A DNA stretch of 64,000 bases from Nitrospina sp052156635 (GCF_052156635.1 NZ_JBQKUO010000001.1:62001-126000), one strand, 5' to 3'. Counted from the stretch's first letter, positions 37,082-46,384 are shown. The notes: generated by a model from the sequence alone, not told the origin. Made by a program: numbers and translations.

Positions 37082-38563
37082 TCAGGAAGCGGGACGCGCC
37101 CGGTTTCTGGCCCAGTCGCGCAGGTACTGGATTTTTTCCTTCATGGTGACGGCAAGCGGTACGGTGCGGCCGATCTCCTGCACCACATCTTCGGTGGTAA
37201 ACTCCCGGTTCTCGGCAAACGTCCGGTACATGGCGGAGAGAATCGCCTGCTCGATTTCCGCGCCGCTGAACTGGTCCGCCGCCTTCGCCAGCGCGGCCAC
37301 GTCGAATTTTTTCGGATCGCGTTTTTTGAGGCGGATATGGATTTCGAAAATCCTGGCGCGCTCGGATTCTTTGGGCAGGTCTATGAAAAAGATTTCGTCG
37401 AAGCGGCCCTTGCGCAGCAATTCCGGCGGCAGGTCTTCGACGTTGTTGGCAGTGGCGATGACGAACACGGGTTTCGTTTTCTCCTGCATCCAGGTGAGGA
37501 ACGTGGCGAAGATGCGAGCCGTGGTGCCGCTGTCCACCGAACCCGAACTCTGGATGCCTGAAAAGCCTTTTTCGATTTCGTCCAGCCACAGGATGGTCGG
37601 GCTCATGGCCTCGGCCTGGTGGATCGCCTTGCGCATGTTGTCCTCGGAGGAACCGACGAACGAATCGAAGATCTTGCCGACGTCCAGACGCAGGAGCGGC
37701 AGGTTCCATTCGGCGGCGATGGCCTTGGCGGCGAGGCTCTTGCCGCACCCCTGCACGCCCAGCATGAGCAAACCTTTCGGCTCCGGCAGGCCGTAGTCGC
37801 GCGCCTTCACGCTGAAAGCCCGGCCGCGCTCGGCCAGCCAGCTTTTCAGTTTGTCGAGTCCGCCCACCTGGTTGAGTTGCGTCGACAGGCCGATGAAATC
37901 GAGGATGCCGCTTTTGCGGATGAGTTGCTTCTTCTCCTCGATGATCGACGGCAGATCGTCCCAGCCGAACTGCCGCCCGGTGATGAGCGCCTTGGCGAAC
38001 ACGTTCTCGGCTTCGTTGCGCGTAAGACCCAACGTCGCCTGCACGACTTTCTCCAGCAGTTCCGGCGGCAGGTCGATCTTCACCTTGTCGCTGTCCCGGT
38101 AGGGCGCAAGAAGCTGGTTGAGCACGGTGGTGAGTTCCTTCGCATCGGGAAGCGGCAGGTCGAACACGGTGATGTCTTTTTCCAGCTCCGGCGGAATTTT
38201 CATGACCGGAGAGACCAGCACCACCGTCTTGTAACTTTTCTTGAGGTGGCCGATGAGGTCGCGCAGGCGGCGCAGAACGATTTCCTTTTCCAGAAACGGA
38301 TGGAAATCACGGAGCACGAAGATGGCTTTTTTATCCGACGCCTCGATGTGCTTGAGCACCGCTTCGGGATCGTTGTCCTGCTCATCTCCGTAGCGGGAAG
38401 GCATGAGTCCCTTTGACAGGCTCCATATGATCAGTTCCTTTCGGCTCGACTGCGCGATCTCCTGAAGCATCTCTTCGGCACGCGCTTCTTCCGAGGTCAC
38501 CAGGTACAGGAGGGGGTACCGGGCGCGGATGGACAGGGACATGTCTTCCTTGAGTTGTTTCAT
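37082..38563 (-). CDS. AAA-family ATPase, Ycf46-like
   Basis: A 493-aa protein. The N-terminal ~200 residues form a Ycf46-type domain (SLSIRARYPLLYLVTSEEARA ... AIFVLRDFHPFLEKE ... LIGHLKKSYKTVVLVSPV). The C-terminal half is an FtsH/CDC48-like AAA module with Walker A GVQGCGKSLAAKAI, Walker B PTILWLDEIEKGF, sensor FVIATANNVEDLP and arginine finger LRKGRFDEIFFIDLP. No protease domain or membrane helix is present. Cyanobacterial Ycf46 has been linked to inorganic-carbon use in photosynthesis; a role here is unknown. Only 17 bases separate it from the beta-propeller gene upstream in the operon. Confidence 0.9.
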   Translation of the reverse strand: MKQLKEDMSLSIRARYPLLYLVTSEEARAEEMLQEIAQSSRKELIIWSLSKGLMPSRYGDEQDNDPEAVLKHIEASDKKAIFVLRDFHPFLEKEIVLRRLRDLIGHLKKSYKTVVLVSPVMKIPPELEKDITVFDLPLPDAKELTTVLNQLLAPYRDSDKVKIDLPPELLEKVVQATLGLTRNEAENVFAKALITGRQFGWDDLPSIIEEKKQLIRKSGILDFIGLSTQLNQVGGLDKLKSWLAERGRAFSVKARDYGLPEPKGLLMLGVQGCGKSLAAKAIAAEWNLPLLRLDVGKIFDSFVGSSEDNMRKAIHQAEAMSPTILWLDEIEKGFSGIQSSGSVDSGTTARIFATFLTWMQEKTKPVFVIATANNVEDLPPELLRKGRFDEIFFIDLPKESERARIFEIHIRLKKRDPKKFDVAALAKAADQFSGAEIEQAILSAMYRTFAENREFTTEDVVQEIGRTVPLAVTMKEKIQYLRDWARNRARPAS

Positions 38564-38580
38564 GGCGTCTCCCGGGTCGA

Positions 38581-40533
38581 TTAAAATTCAAGAAAACCGG
38601 AGCGGTCTTCGAGGTCCGCCGCGTCCGCGATCAATTGATGGTAATGACACTGCTTGGCATCCAGCACCACCAGCCGGTTGGTGCCGGGACTGGCGGCGAG
38701 GGCCTTGACGGTGGAGCCGCAATGGATTTTCCATACCAGTTCCCCTGTCGACACCTTGTAACACGAAACCGCATCACGCACGGGAGCGAGTTCAAGAATA
38801 TCGTCGCCGTGCTGTGTGAGCACCGAACGCGATGAATGAAGCACGGCCCCTTCCGGCTGGTAACCAAGCTTTTCCAGTACAAACATATGCTTGCTGGTTC
38901 CCCGAAACACCGCGAAACGCGGCAGGAGATCGATGCCGCCCACCGCCTCCGGCAGGGTGAACTTCCAGTCGCGGTCGCCTTTCGGGTTGAAGCGATGACA
39001 TCCGCCGTCCCGGCACCCCAGGTACAGGCCGCTATCGTCCAGCGCCCAGGCGTCGATCGGCGCGTTGAGACGGAGGCGTTTGCCTTTCATGGTTTTCAGG
39101 TCCAGCAGGATGGCCACCGCGGGCGACGTGTGGAAGGCGGCCATGCGACCGCGCTGGTTCAACAGAATGGCGCGGATGGGCAGGTCGAAATCGTACGAAC
39201 CTTTTTTTTTGCCGCTTCCGGAATAGAACCCCACCCAGCCGCTGGCATCGTATGTCATCAAGGCCCGGCCCTCCGGGTCGATCCCCACCGCTTTGAGCGG
39301 GTAGTGATAAAATCCGATCTGCGTCTCCCTGCCGGTTTCCATATCCACCACCCACAACTCGTTGCCGCTCCAGAAAAACGCACGGTCGCCGGTGTGGGAA
39401 AGTCGTGCGTGATCCATGCCCGTCATGAAGGTTTTCGATAACAACCCGCGACCCGCGTCATCAAGCAGGCGGAAGTCCTTGCGTCCGCCCATCAGGAATC
39501 GTTTGCCGTCGGCGGACAGGCACAGCACCGGATCGCCGTGGGCGAGGGACGGTGGAACCTTCTCCTTCCAGATTTCCTTTTTATCGGACACCTCGCTGAA
39601 GCTGGTGAGCTCCAGGTAATCGGTGCGCGCTTCCGTGTCCTTCACAAACTTGTAGCAGGAAAGCACCCCGGTTTCCTCGAACAGGAGCACCCGGTCACCC
39701 TTGCGGTCCACGAACAGCCCGCCCACTCCGCTGTCGAGTTTCGTCTGCCACACCACCTGCGCTTCCCGGTCCACCATGTAAACACTGTGGAAAGGATCGG
39801 ACAAAAGCAGGTAGTCGCCGGTTCCGCTGACGTCGATGTGGTTCACCATGCGGTCGAGGTCGATGTGGCGCAAGGTGCGCGCCTCGCCATCGAAGATATA
39901 CACCCCCTTGTCGAAACAGCAGATGGCCAGCGCGTCGCCGGAGTCGCTGGTCACGATTTCCGAGGGACGGTCACGGCCGAGGTCGATCGCCGCCGGACAA
40001 TTGACCAGCCACAGGTTGGCGCCGTGGCCGGTGTAGAGCCCGAGCGAAACCTGGTTGTGCACGATCCAGAACTGATCCTTTTTCCCGATGGCGCGGACCA
40101 CCCGTCGCGGCGACGGCAGGGGCAGGCGCTGGCGCACGCGGCCGGAACCGTCGACCTTGAGGGTCTCCGCTTTCCAGCCCCACAGGTAAAAGAAACCGCC
40201 TTTCGCCTCCACCGAGGTCCACACCGCGTCGTAATCCTGGCGGAATGTCTGTTTTCCGGAAAAATCGAACCCCGTCACACGGCTGTACTCATCCAGTGCC
40301 GCCAGACGTTTTTTGACCGGCAACAACCGCACCTGCCTGACGGGTTTGCCCACGTTCGCATCGAACAGCACATGGCCGTTGGCGTCCAGAAGTTGCACGT
40401 GCCCGTCCTCGAACCCGAGCGCAAGGAAGTGCGAGACGCCGTCGTAATCGGCGCAGGTGACCCCGCCCTGGACTTCCAGCGCCCACAGGCGGACACCGGA
40501 CTTATTGGCTTGTCGTTTGGAATGTGACGGCAC
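38581..40533 (-). CDS. Beta-propeller (WD40/PQQ-like) cytosolic protein
   Basis: A 650-aa protein with no signal peptide. It has repeated four-stranded blade signatures such as GHVQLLDANGHVLFDANVG, DALAICCFDKGVYIFDGEART, DYLLLSDPFHSVYMVDREAQ and LVWKIHCGSTVKALAASPGTNRLVVLD. About 12-14 blades suggest a double propeller. It starts with GTG. The tight spacing to the Ycf46-like AAA gene suggests it acts as adaptor or substrate scaffold for that ATPase. No catalytic residues are recognised. Confidence 0.8.
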   Translation of the reverse strand: MPSHSKRQANKSGVRLWALEVQGGVTCADYDGVSHFLALGFEDGHVQLLDANGHVLFDANVGKPVRQVRLLPVKKRLAALDEYSRVTGFDFSGKQTFRQDYDAVWTSVEAKGGFFYLWGWKAETLKVDGSGRVRQRLPLPSPRRVVRAIGKKDQFWIVHNQVSLGLYTGHGANLWLVNCPAAIDLGRDRPSEIVTSDSGDALAICCFDKGVYIFDGEARTLRHIDLDRMVNHIDVSGTGDYLLLSDPFHSVYMVDREAQVVWQTKLDSGVGGLFVDRKGDRVLLFEETGVLSCYKFVKDTEARTDYLELTSFSEVSDKKEIWKEKVPPSLAHGDPVLCLSADGKRFLMGGRKDFRLLDDAGRGLLSKTFMTGMDHARLSHTGDRAFFWSGNELWVVDMETGRETQIGFYHYPLKAVGIDPEGRALMTYDASGWVGFYSGSGKKKGSYDFDLPIRAILLNQRGRMAAFHTSPAVAILLDLKTMKGKRLRLNAPIDAWALDDSGLYLGCRDGGCHRFNPKGDRDWKFTLPEAVGGIDLLPRFAVFRGTSKHMFVLEKLGYQPEGAVLHSSRSVLTQHGDDILELAPVRDAVSCYKVSTGELVWKIHCGSTVKALAASPGTNRLVVLDAKQCHYHQLIADAADLEDRSGFLEF

Positions 40534-40663
40534 GGCGCGAAGAATAAAATGAAGTTATCAACCAATAATTCAATAGAGTATAAACCCTTTGTCCAATGTA
40601 ACGGTTTTACCGGATTTTTAAAGCCGGAAATGGCATAACAGGAAGAGAGGGATCGGGAAGCAA

Positions 40664-41191
40664 TCAGCGGGAAGGGGGTTGCGAAGAATACCCGTCAAGG
40701 TGATCCGCCAGAAATCCGGCGAGGGTATCGAGGTCGAACGGCCATGCGTATTGCAGGTTGAGATCGGGAAACTGGCTGCGCAGGGTGGAGAGGAGTTCAG
40801 GAATTTCCTGTTCCGAGTGGGAACCACCCGGCGTGAACATGGTGGGAACAACGGTGACGTGGGTGAACCCCGCCTCGACCAGCTTCTCCACCGCTTCCAG
40901 CACCGTAGGCGCGCAGAACTCGTTGTAGGCCACGACCAGGCGCGAGGGAGCCACCCGCTTCTCCAGCCGCTCGGCCAGACGTTGCAGGCCGTGGTGATAG
41001 GGATCGTTCTCCGGCGTGCGCGGCCAGTTGCGGATCTGGCGGTCGAGGTCCATTTCCTCCGCCGTCGGCGGTTGCCCCGTGGCCTTTCGCTGGCCTTCCA
41101 GCTTCTTGAGTCGGGAGACCCAGTCGGACGGGCAGTCCTTAGGCAGGCCTCCATGACCCACCAGAACCACCGCGTGTTTGCCTTCAGTCAT
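40664..41191 (-). CDS. CbiX-like sirohydrochlorin chelatase family protein
   Basis: A 175-aa protein. The motif set is AVVLVGHGGLPKD at the start (catalytic His), the AYNEFCAPTVLEAVEKLVEAG segment, then VVPTMFTPGGSHSEQEIPELL with the second His. This is the single-domain CbiX layout, which inserts cobalt or iron into sirohydrochlorin during cobalamin or sirohaem synthesis. An insertion (about residues 25-65) is longer than in short CbiX proteins and could alter specificity. Nine bases separate it from the small pentapeptide gene upstream, so the two are co-transcribed. Confidence 0.85.
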   Translation of the reverse strand: MTEGKHAVVLVGHGGLPKDCPSDWVSRLKKLEGQRKATGQPPTAEEMDLDRQIRNWPRTPENDPYHHGLQRLAERLEKRVAPSRLVVAYNEFCAPTVLEAVEKLVEAGFTHVTVVPTMFTPGGSHSEQEIPELLSTLRSQFPDLNLQYAWPFDLDTLAGFLADHLDGYSSQPPSR

Positions 41192-41200
41192 GATCCGGCC

Positions 41201-41611
41201 TCAACCCTTTTCACAGCATTCGAACTGGTCGTCGGAGACCCATTCAATCTGGATATTGTCGGGCAAACGCGTATCTTTGTCCAGGTAGGCGAGTTCGAGC
41301 TGGTCGCAGGTGAGATTGGTGGCACCGCTCAGGTCCGCACCGTTCAGGTAGGAATCCTCGAATTCAACGTCCTCCAGGTTGGCGCCTTTGAGGATGGCCT
41401 CGCTGAGCACTGCGCCGGTGAGGTCCGCTCCGCTCAAATCCGCGCCGGTGAGATCGGCGCAGATGAGGTAGGAATAACTCAGGTCCGCGCCCTGCAACTG
41501 GGCGTGGTCCAGCTTGGCCTGCATCAGCTTGCGGTTGCTCAAATCGGCCCCCGCCAGTTCATTTTTGGTTTTTTCTACTTGAATTTTGTATTCAATCCAT
41601 TCAGGCAACAT
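41201..41611 (-). CDS. Small pentapeptide-repeat protein
   Basis: A 136-aa protein. After a charged 25-residue start, residues 25-110 are pentapeptide units such as AQLQGADLSYSYLICADL and TGADLSGADLTGAVLSEAILKG. Two cysteines in the tail (CDQLELAYL ... QFECCEKG) are uncommon in this family. It is co-transcribed with the CbiX-like gene. Role unknown. Confidence 0.9.
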   Translation of the reverse strand: MLPEWIEYKIQVEKTKNELAGADLSNRKLMQAKLDHAQLQGADLSYSYLICADLTGADLSGADLTGAVLSEAILKGANLEDVEFEDSYLNGADLSGATNLTCDQLELAYLDKDTRLPDNIQIEWVSDDQFECCEKG

Positions 41612-42012
41612 GATTCGAACATTTCAACGGATTAACAACGATTTCTGGGTAAGTTATAACGAAATCAATGTATTCGCTGGCATGCTGTTTTGTCAACCAC
41701 GTTACGCCTTCGACCCGTCGATGTCCCGAACAATCGAACATCCGGTATTCCTGGGAGAATGCCCACTCCAAAACGGCAGGAAGCCATCCATCAAGCCGTT
41801 CAACCCACGGGAGGGTTGGCCGTATTTTTTAGTATTTCCAGATTTCGCATGATTTGGCAGAGTTTTCCCTATTTCTAGATCAATGCAAATTCATCCCTTG
41901 CGAAAATCTAACATTTCCTTTCTATTTTGAACCCGTTGAACATTGAACCTGTCATACAAAAGATCGAAGGGTTCACAAGTCACCGCAAGCCATCCCTAAC
42001 GAGGAGGAAGTA
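41612..42012. other. Divergent gap without a gene (400 bp)
   Basis: Lies between the minus-strand pentapeptide gene and the plus-strand porin gene. It becomes AT-rich near 41825-41935, a likely promoter region for the porin. GAGGAGGAAG supplies the porin ribosome-binding site. No coding frame or clear structured RNA is seen. Confidence 0.55.
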
Positions 42013-43407
42013 ATGATCAGAAAGGCAGTCCTTGTTTTACTTGTTCTGAGCGCCCTGTTACCGTCCACGGCGTTTTGTGTCCCGGGTAATGAGGAAATGG
42101 AAAGCATTCATGAAGACACCGAGAAGCGCATCGAAAACCTTGAGGAACGGTTGAAACGGGACGAGGAAAGATTGAAAGAGCTCGAAGAGCTTGAAAAAAA
42201 GTGGAAGGAGAACGTGGGAAAACAGGGGGGAGGCGGAGAAGATTATATTCGGGTTAAATACAAAAATCCCGGTTTCGAGCTGGAAACCGCCGACGGCCTG
42301 TTCTCGACCCGGCTCGTGTGGCGCGCCCAGTTGCGGTACACGAGTCCCCACCGCTCCGATCCGCGCGGTGTGTCGGACTTCACCACCCGCTCCGATTCAA
42401 ATAACTTTGAAGCCCGCCGGTTGCGCATGAAGATCGGCGGTCACGGATACAAGCCCTGGATCGATTACTACTTCGAAGTGGACCTGCAACCGTCGCGCGA
42501 TGTCGATGACAATGCTGCGGCCTCCTCCGCGCGGGTCATCGACTGGCGCATCACCCTGCAACCGATCGATGAGTTCGGCATCCGCGTGGGCCAGTGGAAA
42601 ATCGACTTCAACCGCGAGCGTGTGGATTCCTCCGGACGCCAGCAGTTCGTGGAACGGTCCATCGTGAACCGCGTGTTCACCATCGACCGCCAGGTGGGCG
42701 CGCAGATTCGCGGCCGCTTTTTTAAAGAGACTTACGCCGATATGCGGTACTGGGTGGGTGTGTTCAACGGCGAAGGCCGCTCGGTCAACAATCCGGACAA
42801 TGACATGATGTACATGGGCCGCCTGCAGTGGAACTTTCTCGGCCGCGACCTGAAATGGCGCCAGTCGGATGTGGAATTCCATAAAAAACCGACCGGCAGC
42901 CTGGCTTTCGGCGCCGCCACCAACAACGGCAAATGCTCGCGCTGGAGTTCTTCCGGCTGTGGCAACCTGAGCGGCCTGACCGGTCCCGGGGCCACTTCGC
43001 AGAATTTCAAGACCGAACAGTACGTTCAGGAATTCGCGTTCAAGTACCGGGGCCTGTCGATTCAGCAGGAATACCACTGGAAGGACGTCGAGGACAAGCG
43101 CAACATGACCACCCACAAATACAAGGGGATGTACGCCCAGGCGGGTTACTTCTTTCACGGCCTGGTTCCCCAGATTCCGGAAAAACTGGAACTGGCTTTC
43201 CGGTACGCGTTTGTCGATGCACCGGTGGCCAGCAACGTGGCCCTCACCGACGAGCGTGAAGAATACACCTGGGCTTTGAACTACTTCTTCTCCGGCCACG
43301 ATAACAAAGTCACCGTCGACTATTCCATTCTGGAGCTGGAAGACGCGTCCACCGGAATGTCTTACGACGACAACCGCATCCGGGTTCAATGGGATATCTC
43401 TTTCTAG
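42013..43407 (+). CDS. Outer-membrane porin, OprO/OprP (phosphate-selective) family
   Basis: A 464-aa protein with a signal peptide (AVLVLLVLSALLPSTAFC). A coiled-coil of charged heptads follows (residues about 29-70, IENLEERLKRDEERLKELEE) and may span the periplasm. The remainder is a 16-strand-type barrel with alternating strands, for example KPWIDYYFEVDLQPSR, FGIRVGQWKIDFNRERV and QYVQEFAFKYRGLSIQQEYHW. It ends IRVQWDISF, with the terminal phenylalanine needed for BAM recognition. Nitrite, nitrate or phosphate could be passengers; selectivity cannot be read from sequence. A strong terminator follows. Confidence 0.88.
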   Translation: MIRKAVLVLLVLSALLPSTAFCVPGNEEMESIHEDTEKRIENLEERLKRDEERLKELEELEKKWKENVGKQGGGGEDYIRVKYKNPGFELETADGLFSTRLVWRAQLRYTSPHRSDPRGVSDFTTRSDSNNFEARRLRMKIGGHGYKPWIDYYFEVDLQPSRDVDDNAAASSARVIDWRITLQPIDEFGIRVGQWKIDFNRERVDSSGRQQFVERSIVNRVFTIDRQVGAQIRGRFFKETYADMRYWVGVFNGEGRSVNNPDNDMMYMGRLQWNFLGRDLKWRQSDVEFHKKPTGSLAFGAATNNGKCSRWSSSGCGNLSGLTGPGATSQNFKTEQYVQEFAFKYRGLSIQQEYHWKDVEDKRNMTTHKYKGMYAQAGYFFHGLVPQIPEKLELAFRYAFVDAPVASNVALTDEREEYTWALNYFFSGHDNKVTVDYSILELEDASTGMSYDDNRIRVQWDISF

Positions 43408-43513
43408 GGAGACCCCCACGCACCCCCATGTTTGAGTTCGGGCCAGCCTCTCCTGCCCGGATTCTCCGACCAGCGATAAGGACTTTTCCTTCTCACTGGC
43501 TTACCTCCGGCTG

Positions 43514-43549
43514 GCCGCCCTCCTTTGCGGGAGAGGGCGGCTGGTTTTT
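43514..43549 (+). terminator. Rho-independent terminator after the porin gene
   Basis: GCCGCCCTC (43514-43522) and GAGGGCGGC (43533-43541) form a 9-bp stem with a 10-base loop. A T5 run follows at 43545-43549. Confidence 0.85.
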
Positions 43550-43627
43550 CCTCGTGTTATCCTATGCCAAACCGGGCAAAATTCCTACTCAATGACAGAA
43601 ATGACCTTTGAATTTAATACTTTACAG

Positions 43628-43708
43628 GCATAGAGTTTTTTCGATTATATGTCGTTTTTTTTGTGACCAAATTGCTTATTTTCGCTAGAATAAACTCTAT
43701 GCTTTTTT
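43628..43708 (+). promoter_or_regulatory. Inverted repeat with T-run in the leader of the SulP gene (attenuator-like)
   Basis: GCATAGAGTTT (43628-43638) and AAACTCTATGC (43692-43702) are perfect 11-bp arms separated by 53 AT-rich bases. TTTTTTCC follows, and the SulP start codon is 25 bases downstream of the T-run. If transcribed, this forms a long-loop hairpin ending in U-rich sequence. It could instead be a DNA-level operator or a second terminator for the porin transcript. Confidence 0.5.
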
Positions 43709-43733
43709 CCAATGTTTTACAGTTAAAATCCAT

Positions 43734-45533
43734 ATGCAGACGAAAACCTTGAATATTGGGTCCATGCCGAAGGTTGAAAAGGAAAGAGCAAGCCTCTCCC
43801 TCAAATCGTACTTTCAGTACGACCTGAATAACCTAAAGGGGGACTTTTTCGGAGGGGTCACGGCAGGCATCGTGGCGCTCCCCCTGGCCCTGGCTTTCGG
43901 GGTTCAATCGGGCATGGGGGCGATCGCCGGGCTCTACGGCGCGATTGCGCTTGGTTTTTTTGCCGCCCTCTTCGGAGGAACCCGCCAGCAGATCAGCGGC
44001 CCTACCGGCCCGATGACGGTTGTGTCCACAGTGGTGGTCATGACCGCCGTCCAGAACATGGGCAGTCTGGAAGCCGCTTTCGGCACCATCATCGCCATCT
44101 TTTTCCTGTCCGGGGTGTTCCTGATCGGATACGGTGTCATGAAACTGGGCACCTACATCCGCTACATTCCCTATCCGGTGGTTTCCGGTTTCATGACGGG
44201 CATCGGGGTGATCATCATCATCCTGCAAATCTTTCCCTTTATGGGACAGAAATCGCCGAAAACCATTCCGGCGGTTTTTCATGAACTGCCCAAAGCCCTG
44301 ACCGCCATCAACTGGGAAGCCGTGCTGGTGGCCACCGCCACCATCGCCATCATTTACATCTTCCCGCGCATCACCAAAACCATCCCCAGTACGCTGGTCG
44401 CCCTTTTCGTGGTCTCCGGCATCTCCGGCTGGGTGGGGCTGAACGTTCCCCTGATCGGCGACATTCCCGATGGGTTTCCGGAACTGCGGATCGGTGATAT
44501 GTCTTTGGATGGGATGAAAATGGGCCTGATCATCAAGCTGGCACTCACCCTGTCGCTGCTGGGTGCCATCGACTCGCTTCTAACCTCGGTGGTGGCGGAC
44601 AACATCACCAAAACCAAGCACAACTCCAATCAGGAGCTGGTGGGCCAGGGCATCGGCAACATGGCCGCAGCCGCGATCGGCGGTCTGCCGGGTGCAGGCG
44701 CGACGATGCGCACGCTGGTCAACATCAATTCCGGCGGCCTCACCCGCCTGTCGGGAATCATCCACTCCATCGTGCTTCTTGTCATCCTGATGGGGGCGGG
44801 CGTGTATGCTTCCCAGATTCCCCTTGCCGTACTGGCAGGCATCCTGATCACCGTCGGTATCGGTATCATCGACTACAAGGGCATACGCCACGTCAAGGAA
44901 GTGCCGCGCGCCGATGCCGTGGTCATGTTCCTGGTGCTCGGGCTGACCGTTTTTGTGGACCTCATCCAGGCCGTGGCGGCAGGCCTCATCCTGGCTTCCG
45001 TTCTGTTCATGAAGCAGATGAGCGACCAGGCGGGACAGAAAGTGAAAATCTCCCCGCTCCGATCCTATTCCAAGGAAATTCCGTGGGATGACGAACACAT
45101 TCCCGCCCACATCATGGACAAAATTTACGTGAAGCATCTGGACGGCCCGTTGTTTTTCGGATTCGCTCCGTTCTTTCAGGAAATGGCAAAAACCCTGCCT
45201 GATATCCGCGTCGTGATTTTCCGCATGAAAAAGGTCCCCCACATCGACCAGACGGGTCTGTACGCACTGGAAGAGGTGATCCGCGAATTTGAAACCCGGA
45301 ACATTGCGGTGGTGATGACCGGACTGCAGGACCAGCCCCTGCGCATGCTGAGGCGCATCAACATTGTTCCCGGCATGATTCCGGAGCAGTATCTCTTCCC
45401 TTCCTTTGAAGCTTGCATGAAGTGGCTGGAAGAAGAATTGTCCGATGCCTCTCAGGAAGACATGCATGCATTTTTTGACGAACTGGACAATGTCCGCCGC
45501 CAGCAAAAGCTGATTCCCAAATACAGGCTGTAA
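43734..45533 (+). CDS. SulP-family anion transporter with STAS domain (probable bicarbonate transporter)
   Basis: A 599-aa membrane protein. The SulP core has 12-14 helices: GGVTAGIVALPLALAFGVQSGMG opens it, then GGTRQQISGPTGPMTVVST forms the substrate-site loop. LGAIDSLLTSVVADNITKTKHNSNQELVGQGIGN and LPGAGATMRTLVNINSGG are classic SulP stretches. A cytoplasmic STAS domain (residues about 455-565, VKHLDGPLFFGFAPFFQ ... VPHIDQTGLYALEEVI) regulates transport. The neighbouring beta-carbonic anhydrase gene suggests bicarbonate as substrate, as for BicA, although sulfate cannot be excluded. The ribosome-binding site is poor. Confidence 0.9.
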   Translation: MQTKTLNIGSMPKVEKERASLSLKSYFQYDLNNLKGDFFGGVTAGIVALPLALAFGVQSGMGAIAGLYGAIALGFFAALFGGTRQQISGPTGPMTVVSTVVVMTAVQNMGSLEAAFGTIIAIFFLSGVFLIGYGVMKLGTYIRYIPYPVVSGFMTGIGVIIIILQIFPFMGQKSPKTIPAVFHELPKALTAINWEAVLVATATIAIIYIFPRITKTIPSTLVALFVVSGISGWVGLNVPLIGDIPDGFPELRIGDMSLDGMKMGLIIKLALTLSLLGAIDSLLTSVVADNITKTKHNSNQELVGQGIGNMAAAAIGGLPGAGATMRTLVNINSGGLTRLSGIIHSIVLLVILMGAGVYASQIPLAVLAGILITVGIGIIDYKGIRHVKEVPRADAVVMFLVLGLTVFVDLIQAVAAGLILASVLFMKQMSDQAGQKVKISPLRSYSKEIPWDDEHIPAHIMDKIYVKHLDGPLFFGFAPFFQEMAKTLPDIRVVIFRMKKVPHIDQTGLYALEEVIREFETRNIAVVMTGLQDQPLRMLRRINIVPGMIPEQYLFPSFEACMKWLEEELSDASQEDMHAFFDELDNVRRQQKLIPKYRL

Positions 45534-45558
45534 GACTTCCCTCATGGGATCGAGCGAC

Positions 45559-45580
45559 CGGGCCCTTTTTTTCGGGTCCG
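45559..45580 (+). terminator. Weak hairpin between SulP and carbonic anhydrase genes
   Basis: CGGGCCC and GGGTCCG pair with one G-T wobble around an 8-base T-rich loop. No T-run follows the 3' arm, so termination would be partial at best. Confidence 0.3.
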
Positions 45581-45811
45581 GATTTCATTTTCATAACAGG
45601 AACCTCCCGCTCCCTCCTGCAGAAGCAACCGGGGACGATCCCCGTTGTCCGCCTTTAAAAAACCAATTCCAGAAACTGCCAATCCTCCCCGTAATATTCG
45701 AAGTATCTCGACCTCACAATCATGAATTCCCAGATAAAAATTATTAAGCCCCTGTGCTACTTTAGATTACCGGGTTTTCTTCCAACCTGTTTTATTGTTG
45801 AAAGCGGACAA

Positions 45812-46384
45812 ATGACAACTCAATTATTAAACGAACTGATGCTGGGGAATCAACGATTTGCAAGGGGAGCCACGCTCCATCCCCATCAGGACCCTCTCTA
45901 CCGGAAGGAATGCGCGAAGGGTCGGCCATCACCTACGGCGGTCCTGGCCTGCTCCGACTCCCGGGTTGCCCCTGAAATCATATTCGATCAGGGACTGGGG
46001 GACCTGTTTGTCCTGCGGGTCGCGGGCAATATCGCCTCCAGCATGGTCCTGGCCAGCCTGGAATATGCCGTGGAGCACCTGGGAACGCGGCTCATCATCG
46101 TTCTCGGCCACAGCAACTGCGGCGCGGTGACGGCGGCCGTTTCCGGCGATCAGGTTCCGGGGCACATTGGCAACCTGGTGGAGTTCATTCAACCCAGCGT
46201 ATCAAAGTGCACAAGTAATGGGCACCTTCCTTTAGTCAATGAGGTGGTCCGGGAGAATGTCCTACATAACGTACAAAATATCCGGAAAACCGAACCGATC
46301 CTGTCCAAATTGACCGAAGAGGCCGGATTGGTGGTCATGGGTGCGATTTATCATTTGGAATCCGGGAAAATAGAATTATTATAG
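45812..46384 (+). CDS. Beta-class carbonic anhydrase
   Basis: A 190-aa zinc enzyme that interconverts CO2 and bicarbonate in the cytoplasm. Zinc ligands are in AVLACSDSRVAPE (Cys, Asp/Arg dyad) and VLGHSNCGAV (His and Cys). FVLRVAGNIASSMVLASLEYAV is the conserved core. The ATG at 45812 (MTTQLLNEL) gives the usual family N-terminus; an upstream in-frame ATG at 45722 would add an unusual 30-residue hydrophobic segment. It follows the SulP gene in the same orientation, so the two can act together to supply and balance inorganic carbon for autotrophic CO2 fixation. Confidence 0.93.
   Translation: MTTQLLNELMLGNQRFARGATLHPHQDPLYRKECAKGRPSPTAVLACSDSRVAPEIIFDQGLGDLFVLRVAGNIASSMVLASLEYAVEHLGTRLIIVLGHSNCGAVTAAVSGDQVPGHIGNLVEFIQPSVSKCTSNGHLPLVNEVVRENVLHNVQNIRKTEPILSKLTEEAGLVVMGAIYHLESGKIELL

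Noticed and set aside
41679..41694. Sigma-54-like promoter (TGGCAT...TTTG) upstream of the porin
   Set aside because: The spacing is off by one base and the -12 element lacks GC; it lies more than 300 bases from the start codon.
45722..45811. Upstream ATG for the carbonic anhydrase
   Set aside because: It would add a 30-residue hydrophobic segment not typical of cytosolic beta-carbonic anhydrases, and no ribosome-binding site is visible. It cannot be fully excluded.
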